A stretch of 64,000 nucleotides of DNA, taken from Legionella erythra (GTDB lineage: Bacteria > Pseudomonadota > Gammaproteobacteria > Legionellales > Legionellaceae). Position 1 is the first letter of the stretch. Every line of letters begins with the position of its first letter. The position numbers were made by a program, and so were the translations under genes. Where the stretch lies: positions 64,000 through 127,999 of the forward strand of contig NZ_LNYA01000034.1 of the NCBI RefSeq assembly GCF_001467615.1, written 5' to 3'. Below, in pieces: positions 55,735-62,236 of the stretch. The notes beneath the pieces were generated by a model that worked only from the letters and a program-made list of their open reading frames with translations, was not told where the DNA came from and did not search any database.

Positions 55735-58044
55735 ATGAGTAGGCAAGAAATAGACTATGAAAAAGTTGCCTCAGCAGCGGAAATATTAAAACAACGGGGT
55801 GAAGAACCTTCTTTGACCAGTGTCTGCGAAGAGTTGGGCATTTTGTCCTTAACTCCGCAGTTGTCTGCCTATTTGGAAAAATGGTACCACACGCAGCCTG
55901 AATTCCAGCGCTCCATCAATGTTCCTTTATCCGATAATATTCAAATTGAAGCGAGCGATGTGCTCGAAAAGAATGTTGAACTTGAAAAATCCCTGTCCTT
56001 ATTGCGCGCAACGCTTGAATCCACTGCCGACGGTATCATGATGGTCAACGGTAAAGGCCAGGTGGTCGACTGGAATCAAAAATTTGTGGAAATGTGGCGT
56101 ATTCCTTCCCATATGCTGGAATCTGGCACCGAAAGTATCGGCTTTGAGTATATCCTTGAGCAGCTCAGTAACCCCGCCGCCGTCATCGCCGATGTGCAAT
56201 ATTTGTATGAAAATCCCGAATGGCAGGGGGAGTTGCCGGTTTTGCATTTCAAAGATGGCCGTATTTTTGAACGCTACACCCAACCGCAGCGCGTCGGCAA
56301 TGAAATTGTCGGCCGGGTCTACAGTTTTCGAGACGTGACCCAAAAGCGCATGGCCGATGATCAATTACGTATCCGTGAGCGCGCCATTGAAGCCAGCACG
56401 CACGGGGTAGCCATTATTGACATTACCAAGGCTAATCAACCGATTATTTACGTCAACAAAGCCTTTGAACGTATCACGGCCCACACCGAAAGCCAAACCA
56501 TTGGGCAAAATCTTGCGCAATTATTGGGTACAAAAACCGATCATGTGAATCAAAAACGGATTGCGCTCGCCATTCGTGAATTGCGGGAAGAAACCGTGGA
56601 GCTTGAAAGTTACCGCCGCAATGGCGAATTGTTCTGGTGCGAATTAAGTGTCGCACCGGTCAGTGATTCATTTGGTAAGGTGAAGCATTTCGTTTGTATT
56701 ATCAACGACATTACTCAACGTCGTGAGATGGAAAAGCAATTAGTCAGGCAGGCTACCCATGATTCTCTGACCGAGTTGCCTAACCGCGTACTGCTCATGG
56801 ACCGGGTGGAGCAGGCTATTTTACAGGCCAAAAAGAAAGGCTCCATCCTTGCCTTTCTGTTTTTGGATCTGGACCGCTTCAAAATGACTAACGATACCTT
56901 GGGGCACAGCATCGGCGATAAACTATTGCAGGCTGTCTCCAATCGCCTGCTTATTGCCACCAATGATTTTGATACCGTAGCCCGTTTGGGCGGCGATGAA
57001 TTTGTCATTCTGCTGCAGGATATCAGCAGTGAGAAGCAGGCACAGCAAATGGCGCAGGAATTGTTGCATATGATTGAAAAACCCTTTCAGGTCGATCAGC
57101 ACAGTTTGAAAATCACCGGCAGCATTGGCATCAGCTACTATCCTAAAGATGGCCTGGACTATGAGTCGTTAATGAAAAATGCGGATTTGTCCATGTATCA
57201 TGCCAAAGACAGCGGCCGCAACAATTACCGCGTGTTTGAACCGGAAATGAACCGCCGCGTCATTAACCACATGCAGTTGGATAATGCCTTGCGAGATGCA
57301 CTCAAGCGTAATGAATTCTATTTGGTCTATCAACCGCTTATCGATTTAAGGATCGATAAAGTCGTTGGTGTTGAAGCATTAATCCGTTGGGAAAGTCATT
57401 TGTTAGGAAGTGTGTCGCCTATTGATTTTATCGGTATGGCTGAAGAGAACGGCATGATTATTGATATTGGCCGTTGGGTGTTGGAAGAGGCTTGCACACA
57501 GGCTGTTCAATGGCACAAGGAAGGCTATGAAGATTTAAGTGTGGCAGTGAATATTTCCGGGCGGCAGTTCCGTCAAAATTCCCTGCCGGAAGTGATTACC
57601 GACGTCTTGCAAAAAACAGGGCTTAAACCCCGTAACCTTGAACTTGAGCTGACCGAAAGCCTGCTGGTCGATGACATTGAAAGAGCGGTCCAAACGATGT
57701 ATCGGCTGAAAGACATGGGCATCAAGCTGGTCATTGATGATTTCGGTACCGGTTATTCCAGTCTTTCCTATCTGAAACAGTTCCCCGTTGATAAATTAAA
57801 AATTGATCGTTCTTTTATCAGCGAACTGGTCAATGTGGAGAATGATGCAGCGATTGCACGAGCCATCATCAACCTTGGCCACAGCTTAAACCTTGAAGTC
57901 TTGGCTGAGGGGGTTGAAACGGAATTGCAGAAGAAATTCATTGTCGAACACGGTTGTGATTACGCCCAGGGTTACTATTTCAAACCGCCTCATAAAGCCT
58001 CTTCCATTAAAGAGTACATCGCTCAGTACTTTAAAAAATCGTAA
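55735..58044 (+). CDS. KfrA-like N-terminus, PAS-PAS, GGDEF-EAL protein
   Basis: Cytoplasmic c-di-GMP enzyme of 769 aa from ATG 55735 (GAGGG 4 bp upstream; ATG 55684 is possible). The first about 55 residues, with EKVASAAEILKQRGEEPSLTSVCEELGI and LSAYLEKWY, resemble the KfrA-type DNA-binding N-terminus. Two PAS domains follow (about 75-200 and 215-330), then intact GGDEF (RLGGDEF) and EAL ([38 protein letters not shown]). No membrane segments. It diverges from the PLP-enzyme gene. Confidence 0.88.
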   Translation: MSRQEIDYEKVASAAEILKQRGEEPSLTSVCEELGILSLTPQLSAYLEKWYHTQPEFQRSINVPLSDNIQIEASDVLEKNVELEKSLSLLRATLESTADGIMMVNGKGQVVDWNQKFVEMWRIPSHMLESGTESIGFEYILEQLSNPAAVIADVQYLYENPEWQGELPVLHFKDGRIFERYTQPQRVGNEIVGRVYSFRDVTQKRMADDQLRIRERAIEASTHGVAIIDITKANQPIIYVNKAFERITAHTESQTIGQNLAQLLGTKTDHVNQKRIALAIRELREETVELESYRRNGELFWCELSVAPVSDSFGKVKHFVCIINDITQRREMEKQLVRQATHDSLTELPNRVLLMDRVEQAILQAKKKGSILAFLFLDLDRFKMTNDTLGHSIGDKLLQAVSNRLLIATNDFDTVARLGGDEFVILLQDISSEKQAQQMAQELLHMIEKPFQVDQHSLKITGSIGISYYPKDGLDYESLMKNADLSMYHAKDSGRNNYRVFEPEMNRRVINHMQLDNALRDALKRNEFYLVYQPLIDLRIDKVVGVEALIRWESHLLGSVSPIDFIGMAEENGMIIDIGRWVLEEACTQAVQWHKEGYEDLSVAVNISGRQFRQNSLPEVITDVLQKTGLKPRNLELELTESLLVDDIERAVQTMYRLKDMGIKLVIDDFGTGYSSLSYLKQFPVDKLKIDRSFISELVNVENDAAIARAIINLGHSLNLEVLAEGVETELQKKFIVEHGCDYAQGYYFKPPHKASSIKEYIAQYFKKS

Positions 58045-58143
58045 TACTCTCTCTTTAAGCCGTTTGTACGCCAAGATTTGTCCCGGCACGAATTTTGCTG
58101 GTTACTTTTCAGACATGTTTTGGTTTTGAAAAACGGATCATGG

Positions 58144-58394
58144 GTACCGCGGACAAGCCGCGGTACGTAGAGGTTTGGTCATGGTATACAGAGGCTTGGA
58201 CCATGGTATGCAGAGGCTTGGCCTGAGTAGGCTGAGTCCACGTACCGCGGCTTGTCCGCGGTATCCATGGTACCCGTCAGGATGGTCATGGTATACAGAG
58301 GCTTGGACCATGGTATGCAGAGGCTTGGGCCTGAGTAGGCTGAGTCCACGTACCGCGGCTTGTCCGCGGTATCCATGGTACCCGTCAGGATGGT
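58144..58394. repeat. Palindrome and 107/108-bp tandem duplication
   Basis: The 465-bp gap before kmo holds one CCGCGGACAAGCCGCGG element (GTACCGCGG arms, 58144-58166), then two near-identical direct copies of a 107/108-bp unit starting at 58177 and 58284. Each copy ends in an inverted version of the same core (58242-58263 and 58350-58371) followed by a CATGGTACCCGTCAGGATGG tail. Within each unit GGCTTGG and CATGGTAT strings repeat again. The small frames across it are by-products of the repeats. No gene seen. Confidence 0.85.
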
Positions 58395-58508
58395 TGAGGA
58401 AAATGCTTTCCTCCATAGGAGCAATGATGCAATAAAATGTTTAAAACAGGTTGTACTTAATAGGAGTAAGGTATTACTCATGCTGTAAACCTGTATGGAG
58501 GCGGTTTT

Positions 58509-59864
58509 ATGAGAAATCTGACCATTATTGGTTCAGGCCTGGCTGGTACTTTATTGGCTCTTTATATGGCCAGGCGGGGCTATGAGGTGGTGATCTATGA
58601 GTCGAGGCCTGATTTGCGCGTCGTGACTCACGATCGTGGCCGCTCCATTAATCTTGCGCTCTCCTGTCGCGGCTTGACTGGCCTGGCTGGCGTCGATTTA
58701 AGCGACAAGGCTAAACGCATTTTAGTGCCCATGCGGGCCAGGGCTATTCATGAGGAACATGGGCCAATTAAATACCAGGCCTTTGGCCGCCACGCTGATG
58801 AATACATTAATGCCGTGCAGCGCAGCGATTTAAATGCCCTGTTGCTCGATACAGCAGACAGCATGCCTACGATTACCATCCACTTTGACATGAAGCTGTT
58901 AACCGTTGATGTGCGACAAAAATTACTTCATTTTGAAGATAAAACAGGCCAGCGGTCAACAATTGCCTATCATCGCTTAATCGGGGCAGATGGCGCAGGT
59001 TCCCTGGTGCGGGAAAGCCTGACCCGTGAAGGGCTGGTGACGTCCAGCCGAACCTATTTACCGCACGGCTATAAAGAATTATCCATTAGCAGCGGCCATC
59101 CTGAAAAGCTCGTGGGTGAACACCTGCATTTATGGCCGCGGGATTCATTCCTGCTTTTGGGAAATCCCAATACCGATCATTCCATTACCGGGTCCCTGTT
59201 TATGCCGCATGAGGGAGTTAACAGCTTTGCCGAACTCGATAGCGAGGTCAAGATAAACCATTTCTTTAAACGGGCATTCCCTGATGCCTTTGACGCCATG
59301 CCGGATTTGGTGGGGGAGTTTCTGCAAAATCCGACTGGGCATATGAGTACAATTAAAACATCGCCCTGGTATTACAGGGATGAGTGCCTGCTCATTGGCG
59401 ACGCAGCGCATGGAATCGTGCCCTTTTTTGGGCAGGGGATGAACAGTGCCTTTGAGGATTGCCGTATCCTTAACGCGTTGCTTAATCAATACGATGATGA
59501 CTGGCAACAGGTCATGCCTGCTTTCTATAACGCCCGTAAGGCCAATACGGAGGCGGTAGCCCGCATGTCCATGGATAATTATCACGAAATTCAGATTGAT
59601 ATACGGGATGAAAAATTTAATTTAAAAAAACAACTGGAACAGGAGTTGATGCATCGCTACCCCAATCGATATGTGTCCAAGCATGTCCTGGTCATGTTCA
59701 CCAACACGCCGTACTCCGAGGCCATGGCGGTGGGTAACATCCAGGGCGAATTACTTAACGTCATTTGTGATGAAGCGAGGTGCGTTGAAGAAATCAATTG
59801 GAAACAAGTAGACGTATTAATGGACGAATACGACAAAAAATTGGCGAATTTAGCCTTGCCATAA
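58509..59864 (+). CDS. kmo: Kynurenine 3-monooxygenase
   Basis: FAD- and NADPH-dependent monooxygenase of 451 aa making 3-hydroxykynurenine (EC 1.14.13.9). N-terminal GSGLAGTLLALYMARRGYEV, the RGRSINLALS block, GADGAGSLVRESL, and the KMO signature GDAAHGIVPFFGQGMNSAFEDC. The tryptophan dioxygenase, formamidase and kynureninase genes are absent from the window. Instead, a heme-oxygenase-like diiron protein and a second flavoprotein follow on the same strand, suggesting a tailoring pathway rather than simple degradation. Confidence 0.92.
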   Translation: MRNLTIIGSGLAGTLLALYMARRGYEVVIYESRPDLRVVTHDRGRSINLALSCRGLTGLAGVDLSDKAKRILVPMRARAIHEEHGPIKYQAFGRHADEYINAVQRSDLNALLLDTADSMPTITIHFDMKLLTVDVRQKLLHFEDKTGQRSTIAYHRLIGADGAGSLVRESLTREGLVTSSRTYLPHGYKELSISSGHPEKLVGEHLHLWPRDSFLLLGNPNTDHSITGSLFMPHEGVNSFAELDSEVKINHFFKRAFPDAFDAMPDLVGEFLQNPTGHMSTIKTSPWYYRDECLLIGDAAHGIVPFFGQGMNSAFEDCRILNALLNQYDDDWQQVMPAFYNARKANTEAVARMSMDNYHEIQIDIRDEKFNLKKQLEQELMHRYPNRYVSKHVLVMFTNTPYSEAMAVGNIQGELLNVICDEARCVEEINWKQVDVLMDEYDKKLANLALP

Positions 59865-59896
59865 AAAAATCCCTTAAAATGAAGGGGCTTTCTGGT

Positions 59897-59939
59897 CAAT
59901 TTTTTGTCAAAAACTGGTTTTCAGGGACAATTTTTTGTC
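59897..59939. promoter_or_regulatory. Two direct copies of a TTGTC dyad before the diiron gene
   Basis: CAATTTTTTGTC occurs at 59897-59908 and 59928-59939, 31 bp apart (about three helical turns). The second copy is an inverted repeat, GACAA-TTTT-TTGTC. It lies in the 226-bp gap between kmo and the diiron gene, where a regulator could bind. A weak CCCTT/AAGGG hairpin at about 59869-59886 may terminate kmo. Confidence 0.35.
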
Positions 59940-60090
59940 GCTTTCTGAGGGTTGGTCGTGCAATAAAGAAAAAAAGACCATGGTGGAATGGGCATTACTG
60001 GTTCGGGGTCCCACTATTTTTGTGCAAAAAGTTGGCACGCGGGCTGCAAAAGGTAAATTGTCCAACCCATTTTGTGCCTCGGAGGCCGCT

Positions 60091-60846
60091 ATGAAAACGA
60101 TTCAACTGTATATTGACTCTAAACAACAAGAGTTTATGAACCACCCATTTTTTGAAGTATTGGAACAATTAAAAAGCCTTGAAGAAATCAGCTATTTTGT
60201 TCCCGAACTCACTTTTTGGGCCATGACATTCCAGGATATTTTACGTCTTAATGAAGAGAGAGTAACGGATCCCTACCTTAAAAAAGTAGCCCGCCACCAT
60301 CGACTGGAAGATGCCGGACATGAAAAATGGTTTCTGCATGATAAAAAGTACATGAGTGCGGTCAGCCATGACAAATGCTGCTCGCATGATGACGTAGCCT
60401 GGCTTTACAGTAAGGAGACTCAATTAACCCGTGACGCAGCGTATTCCATCATGTCTGAAATCTATAAAACAGATGATGAAATATTAAACATAGCCTTATT
60501 GCTAACACTGGAATCTTCAGGCCATGTGTTCTTCGAAAAGGTCGTGAAACAAGTCAAAAAGACGGGTGAAGACAAAAACCTGAAGTACTTCTCAAGCTCG
60601 CATCTGGAAGTGGAAATGGCGCATGCTCTCTTTGAAGAAGAGATGGAACGCAAGCTCTTTGAGCGCCCTGTGTCCGTGCATACCCGCCGTGAAGCCTTAA
60701 AGATGATTGATCGATGCTACGACGCATTCAACAAGATGTTTGATGGATTGATAATTGCATGCCAACAACGTTTGGAACTGGCCAAAGAAAGGAATCAACA
60801 ACATGCAGCAAACGCAGTGGAATTCGTCTCAGATCAAGCAGTGTAA
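60091..60846 (+). CDS. Heme-oxygenase-like diiron oxidase (HDO/CADD-like) candidate
   Basis: All-helical protein of 251 aa from ATG 60091 (GGAGG just upstream). Candidate metal ligands form the HDO pattern: H70-x3-D74-x2-H77 in HHRLEDAGH, E141 in LESSGH, and H171-x3-E175-x2-H178 in HLEVEMAH. This closely follows the ligand order of CADD (E81, H88, E142, H174, D178, H181), with His at the E81 position. HDOs catalyse N-oxygenation, decarboxylation or C-C cleavage. Its end overlaps the next flavoprotein gene by 44 bp, so translation is coupled. Non-metal TenA-like roles cannot be excluded. Confidence 0.65.
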   Translation: MKTIQLYIDSKQQEFMNHPFFEVLEQLKSLEEISYFVPELTFWAMTFQDILRLNEERVTDPYLKKVARHHRLEDAGHEKWFLHDKKYMSAVSHDKCCSHDDVAWLYSKETQLTRDAAYSIMSEIYKTDDEILNIALLLTLESSGHVFFEKVVKQVKKTGEDKNLKYFSSSHLEVEMAHALFEEEMERKLFERPVSVHTRREALKMIDRCYDAFNKMFDGLIIACQQRLELAKERNQQHAANAVEFVSDQAV

Positions 60847-62197
60847 GAAGGAGTTTGGACAGGCGATGCTCAGCAATGAGCATTCGCTTTTTTCTTTTGG
60901 CGAAGATTTCGGCAAACTCCTGCGGGCATCGCCCCATGCGGTTTTCCAGCCTAAAGACCTGGATGCTCTGCAGGCCATTCTTCGTTACGCCCACCACCAG
61001 GCTCTGCCGGTCGTCATTCGCGGCAGGGGCTTAAGTCAAAGCGGCCAATCACTGCCGGTTGAAGGCGGCGTCACCCTGCATCTTGAGCATTTCAACCGCG
61101 TACTCCATCAAAAGGACAATGCCATCTGGGTGGAAGGCAACGCCACCTTCAGCGATTTACTGGCGGTGAGCCTTAAAAAGAAACAGATTCCCTACGTGAT
61201 TCCCTACAACTGTAATCTCTCCGTCGGCGGTGTGTTATCGGCTGGGGGCGTGGGGGCTGCGTCTTTTCAATACGGCACAGTTATTTCACATGTCAAGGCC
61301 CTTGAGGTCATTACCGCTGATGGTGAAAAACACGAGGTATCAGCCGGTGATGAACTGTTTAAAGCCTGCCTGGGGGGGCAGGGACAGTTCGGCGTTATCA
61401 GCAAAGCCTGCATTGCATTGCGGCCCTGCAAAAAAAATGTACGTACTTTTTTCTTAAGTTACCATGATGAAAATCAGTGGCGAGAGGATCTTTATAAAGT
61501 GCGGCGTCTGGCCGACGGCCTGGAATCTTTTTGCACCCCGGCCATTCAGGGCGCGAAATTAACCGGTCAAGGCCGTTTCCCCTTCGCCGAGTGGCTTTAT
61601 GCCATGCACGTGACGATTGAATATGATGAGGTTCCGCCGGACGTCAGCCGCATCCATGAGCTGTTAAACCCGTGGAAAATTCTGCACCAGCAGGATGAGC
61701 CCATCGACTCCTACCTGCATCGCCACGACTCGCGCTTCGCCGCCATGAAAATAACGGGCCAATGGGATCTGCAGCACCCCTGGTATGAATGTTTTATGCC
61801 GGCAAAAGCCCTCTTTCCCCAATTAAAAGAGGTATTGGCTAACTTGCCTGTGCATTATGCCAATATTTTACAGGTCATCCCCTTGGGTTCTTCGCTGCGC
61901 GATACCCTGTTTGCCTTGCCAGACAGCGAGGACATCTGTGCGGTCATGATTTTAAACCCAGGTATCGCCGCCGTGCTGTTGCCCAGTTGCTTAGCCGCCA
62001 TGCAGGCATTGGATGAGCGATTTTTAAAAGCCGGGGGCAAGCGTTACCTGTCAGGATTTTTGGGGGAGGAGATTTCATCAGACTACTGGCGTCATCATTA
62101 TAATGGCCAGTTTGAACACTGGCGGCAGTTAAAACATGATTATGACCCGAAACGCATCTTTCAATCGCATTTGTTTAAGTCGCTCAACAGGCGGTAG
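60803..62197 (+). CDS. Cytokinin-dehydrogenase-like FAD oxidoreductase
   Basis: 464 aa from ATG 60803 (AAAGGA upstream; the frame opens at 60755). PCMH-type FAD domain: VIRGRGLSQSGQS, NLSVGGVLSAGGVGAASFQYG, and LGGQGQFGVISKACIAL. The C-terminal half has the HPWYECFMP and YDPKRIFQ motifs of the cytokinin-dehydrogenase/BBE group. In cytokinin dehydrogenases the GRGHS His carries covalent FAD. Here that position is Leu77, so FAD should be bound without the link. DprE1-type sugar oxidases were considered and fit less well. No export signal. Confidence 0.78.
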   Translation: MQQTQWNSSQIKQCKKEFGQAMLSNEHSLFSFGEDFGKLLRASPHAVFQPKDLDALQAILRYAHHQALPVVIRGRGLSQSGQSLPVEGGVTLHLEHFNRVLHQKDNAIWVEGNATFSDLLAVSLKKKQIPYVIPYNCNLSVGGVLSAGGVGAASFQYGTVISHVKALEVITADGEKHEVSAGDELFKACLGGQGQFGVISKACIALRPCKKNVRTFFLSYHDENQWREDLYKVRRLADGLESFCTPAIQGAKLTGQGRFPFAEWLYAMHVTIEYDEVPPDVSRIHELLNPWKILHQQDEPIDSYLHRHDSRFAAMKITGQWDLQHPWYECFMPAKALFPQLKEVLANLPVHYANILQVIPLGSSLRDTLFALPDSEDICAVMILNPGIAAVLLPSCLAAMQALDERFLKAGGKRYLSGFLGEEISSDYWRHHYNGQFEHWRQLKHDYDPKRIFQSHLFKSLNRR

Positions 62198-62201
62198 GCG
62201 G

Positions 62202-62225
62202 GCGGCCAATGAGGGCCGCTCTTTT
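62202..62225 (+). terminator. Rho-independent terminator after the flavoprotein gene
   Basis: GCGGCC and GGCCGC stem with a 6-base loop, followed by TCTTTT. Ends the kmo-HDO-flavoprotein strand before the convergent gene. Confidence 0.7.
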
Positions 62226-62236
62226 ATGCCAGTGAT

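Noticed and set aside
58177..58394. Possible CRISPR array
   Set aside because: Only two units of about 107 bp with no short spacer pattern and no cas genes.
58138..58481. Three small ORFs on both strands before kmo
   Set aside because: They are built from the palindromes and the 107/108-bp duplication, and the same peptide repeats follow from repeated DNA.
60803..62197. DprE1-type decaprenyl-phosphoryl-ribose oxidase, which would fit the UbiA/GT-C pair
   Set aside because: The FAD loops and the HPWYECFMP/YDPKRIF C-terminus fit the cytokinin-dehydrogenase group better, and it sits with kmo, not with the UbiA gene.
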